Source: Micromonospora rosaria
GTDB lineage: Bacteria > Actinomycetota > Actinomycetes > Mycobacteriales > Micromonosporaceae
DNA length: 64,000 nt
Reading direction: 5' to 3'
Assembly (NCBI RefSeq): GCF_001567585.1
Contig: NZ_LRQV01000018.1
Location: forward strand, 1 to 64,000
Positions 55,155 through 63,716 of the stretch are shown here, piece after piece. The notes below the pieces were generated by a model. It did no database searches. It was not told the origin of the DNA and was given only the letters and a program-made list of their open reading frames with translations. A program made the position numbers and the translations under genes. Position 1 is the first letter of the stretch, and every line of letters begins with the position of its first letter.

Positions 55155-56938
55155 CAGCCGCCCCGACCGCCGCCACCGTCCCCCCGGTCACCGGGGAACC
55201 GACCCCCTCCGGGCGGGACCGCCGGCCCCGCCTCGCCGACCGGCTCTCCGGGGGCGCCAGCTCGCGCTGGTTCCCGTACGTGCTGGTCTTCCCGCTGGCG
55301 TTGATCCTCTTCGGGTACGTCGTCCAGCCCATGTTCGCCACCTTCGCCGAGAGCGTCGGGGTGGACGGGGTGGCCAACTACACCGAGTTCCTCAGTGGCG
55401 AGGGGGTGGCCCGCTCCTCGCTGCTCACCTCCCTGCTCATCTCGGCGGCCAGCGTGCTGCTCTGCGGCATCGTCGGCGTGGCGATGGCGTTCCTGCTCAA
55501 GCGCTTCCAGTTCCCCGGCCGCCGGCTGATCGAGGCGATCATCCTGGTGCCGGCGGCGCTGCCCCCGCTGATCGGGGCGATCTCGTTCCAGCTCCTCTAC
55601 AGCGAGACCGGCATCCTGCCGCGCGGCCTCCAGCAGCTCTTCGGCACCGAGAACCCGGTGCTGCCGTTCACCGGCATCGCCGGGGTGCTGGTGGTGCACA
55701 CCTTCACCATGTACCCGTTCTTCTACCTGGCCGCCTCCGCCGCCCTGGCGGGGATGGACCCCTCGGTGGAGGAGGCCGCCTACAACCTCGGCGCGGGCCG
55801 GGTACGGGTCTGGCGCACGGTGCTGCTGCCGATGCTCACCCCGGCGCTGGTCTCGGCGTCCCTGCTGGTCTTCATGACCTCGCTGGCGTCGTACACCGCC
55901 CCGCTGCTGTTCGGGGTGGACCGCACGATGACCATGCAGATCTACATCAACCGCACCAACGGCGACCTGCCGATGGCCTCCGCCTACGCCTCGGTGCTGG
56001 CGGTGGTGTCGATCCTGTTCCTGCTCGGCATGCGCTGGTACGAGGGGCGGCGCAGCTACCGCTCGCAGTCCAAGGGTGTCGCCGCGCACCGGCGGGAGAT
56101 CACCAACCCGTTCGGCAAGTGGGCCGCGCTGGCCGCCTCGATCCTGGCCACCGTGGTGCTGCTCGCCCCGGTGGGCACCATCGCCCTGGTCGCGTTCAGC
56201 GCGGACGGCTCGTGGACCACCGAGGTGATCCCGTCGGCGTACACCTGGCAGAACTTCGTCACGATCTTCTCTGACCCGAAGGCGTTCCAGCCGATCCTCA
56301 ACTCGTTGCAGATGAGCCTGCTGGCGACCGTCGGCTGCGTGGTGGTCGGCGTGCTGATCGCCTACGCGGTGCGCCGGCTGGACTTCCGGGGCCGGGCGCT
56401 GCTGGACGTGGCGGTCATGCTGGCCTGGGCGCTGCCCGGCACGGTGGTGGCGATCAACCTGATCTCGGCGTTCAGCACCGGCAACGCGTTCAGCTTCGGG
56501 CAGGTGCTGATCGGCACCTTCTGGATCATGCCGCTGGCGTACTTCGTGCGGTTCCTGCCGCTGGTGTTCCGCTCCAGCTCGGCGACGCTGGCCCAGATCG
56601 ACCCGTCGCTGGAGGAGGCGGCCCGCAACCTCGGCGCCTCCTGGTGGCGGGCGTTCGGCACGGTCACCCTGCGGCTGATGCTGCCCGGCGTGGCGGCCGG
56701 CGCGCTGCTCGCCTTCGTCAACGGGGTCGGCGAGTTCGTCGCCTCGGTGCTGATCTACACCTCGCAGACCGCGCCGATCTCCGTCGAGATCAACAACCGG
56801 ATGTACTCGTTCGAGATCGGCACCGCCGCCGCGTACGGCATGCTCCAGGTGGTGCTGATCTTCGTGGTGATGGTGATCTCCGGCCGGCTCCAGAACGGCC
56901 GGTCGGCGTCCCGGGAAGCGGCGAGGTGGTCGGCGTGA
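55151..56938 (+). CDS. Fused two-domain ABC permease (FbpB-type)
   Basis: This encodes 595 residues; GTG 55151 lies in GTGA with the ATPase stop. Twelve hydrophobic helices fall into two halves, each with an EAA coupling motif: EEAAYNLGAGRVRVWRTVLLP (about residue 215) and EEAARNLGASWWRAFGTVTL (about 500). One polypeptide carrying both membrane domains is the SfuB/FbpB iron-permease plan and matches the iron-type binding protein. No second permease gene is needed. The next gene overlaps its stop, indicating one operon. Confidence 0.94.
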   Translation: MTAAPTAATVPPVTGEPTPSGRDRRPRLADRLSGGASSRWFPYVLVFPLALILFGYVVQPMFATFAESVGVDGVANYTEFLSGEGVARSSLLTSLLISAASVLLCGIVGVAMAFLLKRFQFPGRRLIEAIILVPAALPPLIGAISFQLLYSETGILPRGLQQLFGTENPVLPFTGIAGVLVVHTFTMYPFFYLAASAALAGMDPSVEEAAYNLGAGRVRVWRTVLLPMLTPALVSASLLVFMTSLASYTAPLLFGVDRTMTMQIYINRTNGDLPMASAYASVLAVVSILFLLGMRWYEGRRSYRSQSKGVAAHRREITNPFGKWAALAASILATVVLLAPVGTIALVAFSADGSWTTEVIPSAYTWQNFVTIFSDPKAFQPILNSLQMSLLATVGCVVVGVLIAYAVRRLDFRGRALLDVAVMLAWALPGTVVAINLISAFSTGNAFSFGQVLIGTFWIMPLAYFVRFLPLVFRSSSATLAQIDPSLEEAARNLGASWWRAFGTVTLRLMLPGVAAGALLAFVNGVGEFVASVLIYTSQTAPISVEINNRMYSFEIGTAAAYGMLQVVLIFVVMVISGRLQNGRSASREAARWSA

Positions 56939-57777
56939 CCGCCACCTGGCCGCAGGCCGGCGGACTGCTGCCCGTCACCCGGGTACCCGGGGGCGAACTG
57001 GCGGAGGTCGCCGCGCGGGCGGACTTCGCGGTGCTGCCCGTCGGGGCGGTCGAGTGGCACGGCCCGCACCTGCCGCTCGGCACCGACCTGATCCTCGCCG
57101 AGGGCTTCGCCGCCGAGAGCGGGCGCAGCCCCGGCGGCCCGCGCGGGGTGCTCTTCCCCGCCGTGCCGTACGCGGCCTGCCCCGGGCAGACCCGGCCCTG
57201 GCCCGGCACCGTGGCGATCCGCCCGGAGATCGCCGTCGGCTACCTCGCCGACGTGATCGAGGGGATCGTCGCCGCCGGGTTCGGCCGGCTGCTGATCGTC
57301 AACGGCCACGACGCCAACATGTCCACCGTCCGGGCCGCCATGGAGTGGGTCTCCGGCCGCCGGCAGGCCAGCCTGCTGCTGGTCAACTGGTTCCAGCTGG
57401 TCACCCCGACGGAGACCGGCGAGATCTACGGCGAGCTGCCCTCGCGCGGCCACGGCGGGGCGTACGAGACCTCCGGGGTGCTCGGGTTCGACCCCGACGC
57501 GGTACGCCTCGACGCGGTCACCGACCTGCCGCCGAAGCCGAAGCTGCCGGTGGCCCACCCGTACGTGCTGGTGGAGTCCCGGCCCGACCCGTGGCAGGGC
57601 TGGTCCGGGCACATCTCCCTGGCCAGCGTGCCGGCCGGGGACCGGGTCCGGCAGGTCGCCGGGGCCCGGCTGCGGGAGATCGTCGCCGCCTGGGTGGCCG
57701 CCCCGCCGCCCGCCCCGCCGACCGCCGACCCGCTGCCCGAGCCGGGGGCCACCCCGGGCGCGGAGGTGCCGTCGTGA
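56935..57777 (+). CDS. Creatininase-family amidohydrolase
   Basis: This encodes 280 residues from GTG 56935 (GTGA overlap). VLPVGAVEWHGPHLPLGTD gives metal ligands Glu, His and Asp; LLIVNGHDANM and GHGGAYETSG give the remaining His and Glu ligands of the creatininase fold. Family members open cyclic amides or hydrolyse formamides (creatinine, MftE peptide cleavage, ArfB formamide). In this operon it probably processes the imported compound. The Pro-rich C-terminus is a short disordered tail. Confidence 0.92.
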   Translation: MTATWPQAGGLLPVTRVPGGELAEVAARADFAVLPVGAVEWHGPHLPLGTDLILAEGFAAESGRSPGGPRGVLFPAVPYAACPGQTRPWPGTVAIRPEIAVGYLADVIEGIVAAGFGRLLIVNGHDANMSTVRAAMEWVSGRRQASLLLVNWFQLVTPTETGEIYGELPSRGHGGAYETSGVLGFDPDAVRLDAVTDLPPKPKLPVAHPYVLVESRPDPWQGWSGHISLASVPAGDRVRQVAGARLREIVAAWVAAPPPAPPTADPLPEPGATPGAEVPS

Positions 57778-58727
57778 CCGTCGACCGGGGACTGGAGATC
57801 GTCGACTTCCACCTGCACTTCCGCATCGGCGCGGACGAGACGATCCACGCCTGCGAGGAGGCCGCCGGGATGCACCCGGGCGGGGCGCACGAACGGGCCG
57901 TCCGCTCCGCCGCCTCCGCCCCGTACGCCACCGCGTGGCGGCAGGCGTGGGGCTTCCCCGACCCGGAACCGCCCGCGCCGGACTGGCGGGACGAGGCCGA
58001 CCGGTGGGCGGAGGAGCTGCGCCGGGTCGGCGTGCGCAAGGCGGTCTTCGTCACCGGAGGCGGCAACGACGCCGTCGCCGACGTGGTCGACCGGCACCCG
58101 GACCTGCTGCTCGGCTTCGCCCACCACGACCCGTACGCCCCCGGGGCCGCCGCCGAGCTGGACCGGGCGGTGACCGAACGGGGACTGCGCGGGCTGAAGC
58201 TCTTCGCCCCGCTGCTGCGTGGACCCCTCGACGGCGAGGACCTCGATTCGCTCTGGGGCGCCGCCCAGCGCCTGGGCGTGCCGGTGCTGATCCACATCGG
58301 GCACTACGGCAGTGCCGGTGGCCTCACCGTCGGCCGGTACGGCGGCCCGGACGAGCTGGTCCGGATGGCCCGCCGGTTCCCGGAGCTGACCGTGGTGGTG
58401 CCGCACTTCGGCGTGCAGCACGTGCAGGACCTGCTCTTCGCCGCCTGGGGCTGCCCGAACATCCACGTCGACACCTCCGGCTCCAACCAGTGGGTGCGCT
58501 GGATGCCGTACCGGCTGACGCTGGAGGACCTCTTCCGGCGCTGCTACGAGACCATCGGCCCGCACCGGATCGTGTTCGGCAGCGACTCGTCCTGGTTCCC
58601 GCGCGGGTACGTCACCCGCTACCTCGACGACCAGCTACGGATCTGCCGGGAGCTGGGCCTGCCCGACGACCACCTGCGCGCGATCTTCGCCGGGAACGCC
58701 GAACGACTGCTCGGCCTGAGCGACTGA
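57774..58727 (+). CDS. Amidohydrolase-2 family metal-dependent hydrolase/decarboxylase
   Basis: This encodes 317 residues from GTG 57774 (GTGA overlap with the creatininase-like gene). VDFHLHF near the N-terminus is the HxH metal site; GLKLFAPLLRG, LIHIGHYGS, VVPHFGVQHV and VFGSDSSWF (last Asp) complete the amidohydrolase-2/TIM-barrel pattern of lactonases and ACMSD-type decarboxylases. A cytosolic hydrolase of a ring amide, lactone or carboxylate is expected. The insert with HACEEAAGMHPGG after strand 1 is unusual. Confidence 0.9.
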   Translation: MTVDRGLEIVDFHLHFRIGADETIHACEEAAGMHPGGAHERAVRSAASAPYATAWRQAWGFPDPEPPAPDWRDEADRWAEELRRVGVRKAVFVTGGGNDAVADVVDRHPDLLLGFAHHDPYAPGAAAELDRAVTERGLRGLKLFAPLLRGPLDGEDLDSLWGAAQRLGVPVLIHIGHYGSAGGLTVGRYGGPDELVRMARRFPELTVVVPHFGVQHVQDLLFAAWGCPNIHVDTSGSNQWVRWMPYRLTLEDLFRRCYETIGPHRIVFGSDSSWFPRGYVTRYLDDQLRICRELGLPDDHLRAIFAGNAERLLGLSD

Positions 58728-58737
58728 CCGGCCGACC

Positions 58738-58766
58738 GCCGGGGCGGCCACCGGTGCCGCCCCGGC
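58738..58766 (+). terminator. 11-bp-stem hairpin inside the catabolic cluster
   Basis: GCCGGGGCGGC (58738-58748) pairs with GCCGCCCCGGC (58756-58766). It follows the amidohydrolase stop by 11 bp and precedes the lyase gene, so it may lower expression of the last two genes. Confidence 0.6.
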
Positions 58767-58790
58767 CTGGAAGGAAGTAAGGATCTCCTG

Positions 58791-60245
58791 ATGAGCACAC
58801 CCGCGCTGACCACCTACCAGCGGCACCACCTGCGCCCCACCTACGACCACCACGTCGGGTACCTCTTCCCGGCGATGGTGCGGGCCAGCCAGGCGCACGT
58901 GGTGATGCTGACCGAGCAGGGCCTGGTCCCGGCCGAGCGGGGTGCCCGGCTGCTGCGGGGACTGGCCGAGCTGCGCGCCGACCCCGCCGCGCCGCCGGCC
59001 TTCGACGGCAGCTTCGAGGACACGTACTACCTGGTGGAGAAGCGGCTCGCGGCGGCCTGCGGGATCCCCACCGCCGAACTCGACGTGCAGATGGCCCGCA
59101 GCCGCAACGACCTCGACGCCGGGGTGTTCCGGATGCTGCTGCGCGACCAGGTGGCCGGGGTGCTCGACCGGGTGCTCGCCACCGGCGCGGTCGCCCTGGA
59201 CCGCGCCCACCGGTACGCCGACGTGGTGATCACCGGGTACACCCACCGGCGGCCCGCCCAGCCCACCACCATCGGGCACGCCCTCGGCGGGTACGCCGAG
59301 GCGCTCGCCGGGGAGGCGGTCGCCTACGCCGACCTGCTCGACCAGCTCAACGTCTCGCCGCTGGGCTCCTGCGCGTTCGCCGGCACCGACCTGGACATCG
59401 CCCCGGCCCGGGTGGCCGAACTGCTCGGCTTCCGCGCCGTGGTCACCAACTCGTACGAGGCGGTGGCCGGCGCGGACCACCTGGTCCGGGTGGGCACCCT
59501 CAACGCCCAGGCGCTGGCCACCGGGGCGCGGCTGGCCCGCACCCTGATGGACTGGCTGAGCTGGCGCTGGGTCACCACCCCCGGCGACTTCACCCAGGGC
59601 AGCAGCATCATGCCGCAGAAGCGCAACCCGGTGGTGCTGGAGCACCTGGTGTCGTACGCCGGGCAGGCCGCCGCCGACGCCGCCTCGGTGCTGAACAACG
59701 TCGGCGCGGCCTGGTGGGAGGACTCCAACAACGCCACCACCGACGTGCAGGTCCGGCTCTGGGAGAGCAACGACCGCAGCGACCGGTTCTTCGCCCTGCT
59801 CGGCGGCTTCCTCGCCGAGATCGAGCCGCTGGAGCCACCGTCGGCGGACGAGATCGTCGCCTCCGGCGCCACCACGACCGCCGCCGCCGACGCGCTCACC
59901 CGCCACGGCGTACCGTTCCGGGCCGCGCACTCGGTGGTGGGCCGGCTGGTCCGCGCCGGAGCCCCGGCGACCTGGACCGCCGCCACGGTCCGCGAGGCCG
60001 CCGAGGGGCTCACCGGCCCGCTCGCCGACGCCGCGGTCGACGACCTGATCGCCGCCGCCGTCCGCCCGGCCCTGGTGCTGGCGCGGGCCCAGGTCGACGG
60101 TCCCGGGACAGCCGCCGTCCGCGCCCAGGTCGACGTCCTGCGCGGCACCTTCGACACGGTGACCGGCCGGCTCGCCGCGCTGCGGGACCGGCTCGCCGCC
60201 GCCGACGCCGCCCTCGACCACACCGCCGGGACGATGGCCCGATGA
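58791..60245 (+). CDS. Argininosuccinate-lyase-superfamily C-N lyase
   Basis: This encodes 484 residues; AAGGAAG precedes ATG 58791. QGSSIMPQKRNPVVLEHL (about 267-284) is the superfamily signature loop with the catalytic Ser. DVQMARSRNDLDAG and TTIGHALGGYAEAL (in place of HTHLQxAQP) are the other substrate-binding segments. It differs from housekeeping ArgH in these, so fumarate release from a different N-succinyl compound is likely; known relatives include EDDS lyase. Its place beside an iron-type importer is compatible with a metal-chelate substrate, but this is inference. Confidence 0.88.
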   Translation: MSTPALTTYQRHHLRPTYDHHVGYLFPAMVRASQAHVVMLTEQGLVPAERGARLLRGLAELRADPAAPPAFDGSFEDTYYLVEKRLAAACGIPTAELDVQMARSRNDLDAGVFRMLLRDQVAGVLDRVLATGAVALDRAHRYADVVITGYTHRRPAQPTTIGHALGGYAEALAGEAVAYADLLDQLNVSPLGSCAFAGTDLDIAPARVAELLGFRAVVTNSYEAVAGADHLVRVGTLNAQALATGARLARTLMDWLSWRWVTTPGDFTQGSSIMPQKRNPVVLEHLVSYAGQAAADAASVLNNVGAAWWEDSNNATTDVQVRLWESNDRSDRFFALLGGFLAEIEPLEPPSADEIVASGATTTAAADALTRHGVPFRAAHSVVGRLVRAGAPATWTAATVREAAEGLTGPLADAAVDDLIAAAVRPALVLARAQVDGPGTAAVRAQVDVLRGTFDTVTGRLAALRDRLAAADAALDHTAGTMAR

Positions 60246-61162
60246 CCGGCGTCCAGGTGGCGGGGCGGTCGGCGGTCCAGGCCGGCACGCCGGGCGGGCT
60301 GCTGCTCGGCGTCGACTTTGGCGGCACCAAGATGGCCGTCGGGGTGGCCGACGGCCAGGGCCGGCTGCTGGCCCACGAGCGGGTGCCGACGCACGCCGAA
60401 CGCGGTGCGCCGCAGGCCCTGGAGCGGGCCCTGACCCTCGCCGCCGAGCTGGTCGCCGCGCACGGCGGCCGGCTGGCCGCCGCCGGCATCGCCTCGCCGG
60501 GGGTGGTCCGCCCCGACGGCATCGACCTCGCCCCGAACGTGCCCGGCTGGGAACGGTTGCGGCTGGCCGACGCGGTCCGGGAGCGGCTCGGCGTGGGTAC
60601 CGTCGCGGTGGACAACGACCTGAACGCCGCCGCCCTCGCCGAGCTGCGCCTCGGCGCGCTGCGCGACGCCGACCCCGGCCTGGTGGTCGGGATCGGCACC
60701 GGCGTCGCGGCGGCGGTGACGGTCGGCGGCCGGGTCGTCGCCGGGCACCGCGGCGCGGCCGGCGAGATCGGGTACGCGGTCACCGGCGCCCACTGGCCCG
60801 GGACCATGCTGGAGCTGGAGTTCTCCGGCCGGGCGCTGGACCGGCTCGCGGCCGAGCTGGGCGTACCCGGCGGGGCGGCCGGTCTCGCCGACCGGGCCGG
60901 CGACCCGGGCCGGTTCCGGGACGTGCTGCTGGCCCGGGTCGACGAACTGGCCCGGCACCTGGTCACCTGCTGCCTGCTGCTCGACCCGCAGCGGGTGGTG
61001 CTGGTCGGCGGGGTGGCCGGCAGCGACCTGATCCGGGGCCTGCTCGCCGACCGGCTCGCCGAGGTGCTGCCGCACCGCCCCGAACTGGTCCTGTCCGCCT
61101 TCCCCGACCAGGCCGCCCTGCTCGGCGCGGTCACCCTGGCCCGCGAGGCCGCCCTGGTGTAA
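60242..61162 (+). CDS. ROK-family sugar kinase
   Basis: This encodes 306 residues; ATG 60242 overlaps the lyase stop (ATGA). GVDFGGTKMAVGV is the ATP phosphate loop; GIASPGVVRPDGID, VDNDLNAAALAEL (catalytic Asp) and GIGTGVAAAVTVGG follow. As in the ROK regulator of this cluster, the CxCGxxGC zinc site is absent (GAAGEIGYAVTGAHWPG). It would phosphorylate a hexose or N-acyl-amino-sugar with ATP. The stop TAA (61160-61162) is provided by repeat copy 8. Confidence 0.92.
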   Translation: MTGVQVAGRSAVQAGTPGGLLLGVDFGGTKMAVGVADGQGRLLAHERVPTHAERGAPQALERALTLAAELVAAHGGRLAAAGIASPGVVRPDGIDLAPNVPGWERLRLADAVRERLGVGTVAVDNDLNAAALAELRLGALRDADPGLVVGIGTGVAAAVTVGGRVVAGHRGAAGEIGYAVTGAHWPGTMLELEFSGRALDRLAAELGVPGGAAGLADRAGDPGRFRDVLLARVDELARHLVTCCLLLDPQRVVLVGGVAGSDLIRGLLADRLAEVLPHRPELVLSAFPDQAALLGAVTLAREAALV

Positions 61163-61215
61163 GGAAGGGCCCCCTGTTAACGCTTTCGGTAGAGCAGGGG
61201 GCCCTTCTTAACACC
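61156..61215. repeat. GGAAGGGCCCC palindromic element, copy 8
   Basis: Reads GGTGTAAGGAAGGG, GTTAACGCTTTCGGTAGAG, then GGGGGCCCTTCTTAACACC. It supplies the TAA of the ROK kinase gene and separates it from the convergent lipoprotein gene. Confidence 0.9.
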
Positions 61216-61217
61216 CG

Positions 61218-61913
61218 TCAGCCGGCGGCGGCGAGGGTCCCGGTGGCCAGCCGGTACCCGGGCAGCACGTCCCCGGGCTCGGTGATCAGGCTGGTGTTGA
61301 CGCTCAGCAGGACGGTCCGGTCACCGGCCCGGACCGCCAGCGCCCACCCCCGCCTCGCCTCGTCGTCGACCAGCGTGTTCGTGATGGTCCAGGTCGCCTC
61401 GACCGCGTCGAGGGCCCCGGCCCGCACGTCCCGGTACTGCGCGTCGGCGACCGTCACCCCCGGCAGGCTGACGCCGTTCATCGTCTCCCCGGGCTGGTGG
61501 CCGGCGGCGACGAAGGCCTCCAGGGCCGGTCGGGGCGCCACGCCCGGCTTGTCGACCGTCCACACCTGGAAGAAACCCGGCACGGCCGGCCGGCCGTCGA
61601 CCTCACACTCGGCGACGGCCCCGCCCCGTCGGATCAGTTCCGCCAGCTCGGCCGCCAGCTCCCCCTGGGGTACCTCGATCCGCTTGGCCTTCATCTCCTC
61701 CGGTACCGAGAAGGTGACCGGCAGGTCGCAGCCGGAACCTCCGGCGCCGACCGTGGTACCCGCCGACCCCGGCTTGATCTCGTCGTGCCAGGGCGGCCCC
61801 TCGACCACCGGGGTGGCGCCGGCGGCGGAGGCCGGCGGATCGGCCGCCTCCGTGGCGCAGCCGGTGGTCAGGATCAGGGCGAGTGCGGCCAGTGCGGCCA
61901 CGCGTCGATACAT
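61218..61913 (-). CDS. Hypothetical lipoprotein
   Basis: This encodes 231 residues; GAGGACGTGAC precedes ATG 61913. The lipobox is ILTTGC (Cys19). The mature part has a Cys-containing block (GGSGCDLPVTFSVPEEMKA, AVAECEVDG) and later VEATWTITNTLVDDEA and ALAVRAGDRTVLLSVNTS, a two-layer beta-rich shape common in actinobacterial lipoproteins. The family is not recognised. It is exposed on the outer face of the membrane and its stop is 2 bp from repeat copy 8. Confidence 0.88.
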   Translation of the reverse strand: MYRRVAALAALALILTTGCATEAADPPASAAGATPVVEGPPWHDEIKPGSAGTTVGAGGSGCDLPVTFSVPEEMKAKRIEVPQGELAAELAELIRRGGAVAECEVDGRPAVPGFFQVWTVDKPGVAPRPALEAFVAAGHQPGETMNGVSLPGVTVADAQYRDVRAGALDAVEATWTITNTLVDDEARRGWALAVRAGDRTVLLSVNTSLITEPGDVLPGYRLATGTLAAAG

Positions 61914-61990
61914 GTCACGTCCTCGTGGATGGTTCCGTCGATGATTCGACGGCGCGAGGATGGTAGCCGGCGCGAGGACGTCAGCCCGCT

Positions 61991-62077
61991 GCGGCGATCA
62001 GCCCCGCCGTCCCCGCAGCGCGGCGATCAGTCACGCCGTCCGCGCAGGGCGGCGATCAGCCACTCCACGGCCGGGAC
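61991..62077. repeat. 29-bp tandem repeat overlapping the 3' end of the MerR gene
   Basis: GCGGCGATCAG begins units at 61991, 62020 and 62049. The third unit is coding (LIAALRGRR on the minus strand); the second contains the stop codon (62029-62027). Because 29 is not a multiple of three, unit gain or loss would change the C-terminus. Confidence 0.8.
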
Positions 62078-62926
62078 CATGGGCGGGAAGGCCGGCCGCC
62101 GGTGGAGCACGCCGACGAGTTCCCAGTACCGCTCCACCCGCCGGTCGGTGAAGACGGCCATCCGGTCGGCCAGCGCCACCCGCTCCCCGGCGGGCATCCC
62201 GGGGAAGAGCCGGTCGACGACCTCCCGGGCGGCGGGGGAGTCCGGCGCGATCCCGGCGGCGAGAGCCTCCCGCGCGGGGGTCACGTCCGGCAGCGGCTCC
62301 GGCGGGGTCTCCTGCTCCGCGCCAGCCACCGCCATCTCCCGGGTCCGGCGACGGAACTCCGGGTCCTGCACCAGCTCGGCCAGCTCCACCCAGGCGTCCA
62401 CCTCGGCGTCGGTGGGGTCCTCGGGCAGCTCGGCGGGCATCATCCGCATCGCCTGCGCGATGCCGGCGCCCGGCGAGTCGGTGGGCAGGTCGGCGAAGAC
62501 CTCCGCCACGAAGTCGTCGATGATCAGTTGCCGCTCCCGGGCGGAGAGGCGGGCCAGGTCGTTCACGAGTCTCAGCTCCTCGGTCGTGCCAGCACGTCGG
62601 GTGACCGACCGCAGCACCGCCCGGTGCAGCCGCAGCGCCCTGATCTCGGCGTCCAGGGCCCGCACATGCGCGGCGGCGATCTCCGCGACAGTGGCCTGAC
62701 GGTCCAGCACGGCCCGGGTCTGCGCCAGCCCCACCCCCAGCTCCCGCAGGGTACGCAGCAGCTCCAGGCGGGCCACGGCGGCACCGTCGTACAGCCGGTA
62801 CCCACCGGCCGAGCGGTCGGTCGGTTCGAGCAGCCCCTCGTCGGACCAGAACCGGATGGTACGGACGGTCAGCCCGGTACGGCGGGCGAGCTGTCCGATG
62901 GTGAACAGCTCGGTGCGGTCGTTCAC
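62027..62926 (-). CDS. MerR-family transcriptional regulator
   Basis: This encodes 299 residues. FTIGQLARRTGLTVRTIRFWSDEGLLEP is the MerR winged HTH in blocks of residues 7-35, with GGYRLYDGAAVARLELLRTL as the wing and connector. A coiled coil (about 75-110) and a 170-residue helical effector domain follow (VNDLARLSARERQLIIDDF). GTG 62926 is preferred over GTG 62935 because it lies 7 nt after a CAGGGT -10 with a 19-bp dyad-containing spacer, giving a leaderless autoregulated promoter. No drug pump is next to it, so the targets are unknown. Confidence 0.9.
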   Translation of the reverse strand: MNDRTELFTIGQLARRTGLTVRTIRFWSDEGLLEPTDRSAGGYRLYDGAAVARLELLRTLRELGVGLAQTRAVLDRQATVAEIAAAHVRALDAEIRALRLHRAVLRSVTRRAGTTEELRLVNDLARLSARERQLIIDDFVAEVFADLPTDSPGAGIAQAMRMMPAELPEDPTDAEVDAWVELAELVQDPEFRRRTREMAVAGAEQETPPEPLPDVTPAREALAAGIAPDSPAAREVVDRLFPGMPAGERVALADRMAVFTDRRVERYWELVGVLHRRPAFPPMVPAVEWLIAALRGRRD

Positions 62927-62933
62927 ACCCCTC

Positions 62934-62964
62934 ACCCTGGACCCTCCAGCGGCTGGAGACTCAA
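62934..62964 (-). promoter_or_regulatory. MerR-type promoter: TTGAGT, 19-bp spacer with dyad, CAGGGT
   Basis: On the minus strand TTGAGT (62964-62959) and CAGGGT (62939-62934) are 19 bp apart, and the spacer carries CTCCAGC-C-GCTGGAG (62944-62958). This CTCCAG-CTGGAG dyad in an over-long spacer is the known MerR/SoxR drug-responsive operator design. The GTG start follows 7 nt after the -10. Confidence 0.75.
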
Positions 62965-62993
62965 GTCCGTACCCGGTCGCCTGGGGGCCGGTG

Positions 62994-63704
62994 TCAGGTG
63001 GGGCGGTGGGCGCGCAGCATCAGCGACACCCCCGACAGCCCACGCACCGGCAGGTACCGCTCGGCCGCGACGACCGCCCGCAGCCCCAGGTTCACCACCG
63101 TGGGCACGCCGCCCAGGTCACTGCCGGTGGAGGTCCGCCGCCGCCAGGCCGCCACCGGGCGCAGCAGCACGTTCCAACTCCACAACTCGTCCACCACCAA
63201 CCCGGCCTTGGCCGTCACCGCCCGCAGCGACTCCCGGTCGTACCGGCGGACGTGCCCGACCGCCTCGTCGTGCGCCGACCAGAGCGCCATGTCGGCCGGT
63301 ACGGCGATCAGCGCCGTACCGCCCGGCCGCAGCGTCCGGCGGATCTCGGCGGCGGCCAGGTGGTCCTCGTCGACGTGCTCCAGGATGTCGAAGGCGACCA
63401 CCAGCCCCAGGCTCGCCGAGGGCAGCGGCAGGTGCCGGGCGTCGGCCCGGACCACGGCCAGCCCCCGCTCCCGGGCCACCTCGGCCCCCTCGGCGCTGTA
63501 CTCCAGCGCCACCGGCCGCCACCCGTGGTCACGCAGCACCCGCGTGTTGCCGCCGCCGGCCGCCCCGATGTCCAGCGCCCGCTCCGGTCGCGTACCGGTG
63601 GCGGCCAGCCGGCGCAGCGCCCGGCCCAGCAGCACCCGCCGTTCCCGGTACCACCAGTGGCTGTCCTCCAGGGCGGCGAGCTTGCGGATCTCGGTCGCTT
63701 CCAC
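62994..63704 (-). CDS. Class I SAM-dependent methyltransferase
   Basis: This encodes 236 residues from GTG 63704 with GAGGAG 6 nt upstream. ALDIGAAGGGNTRVL is motif I of the SAM-binding Rossmann fold, RADARHLPLPSASLGLVVAFDILEHVDE spans motifs II-III in two blocks, and LRPGGTALIAVPA is the later beta strand. WWYRERRVLLG near the N-terminus is common in methyltransferases of polysaccharide or glycolipid clusters. The substrate is unknown. Repeat copy 9 sits directly upstream, so the promoter must lie between or within the repeat and the start, or transcription comes through. Confidence 0.9.
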   Translation of the reverse strand: MEATEIRKLAALEDSHWWYRERRVLLGRALRRLAATGTRPERALDIGAAGGGNTRVLRDHGWRPVALEYSAEGAEVARERGLAVVRADARHLPLPSASLGLVVAFDILEHVDEDHLAAAEIRRTLRPGGTALIAVPADMALWSAHDEAVGHVRRYDRESLRAVTAKAGLVVDELWSWNVLLRPVAAWRRRTSTGSDLGGVPTVVNLGLRAVVAAERYLPVRGLSGVSLMLRAHRPT

Positions 63705-63716
63705 GACGTGCTCCTC

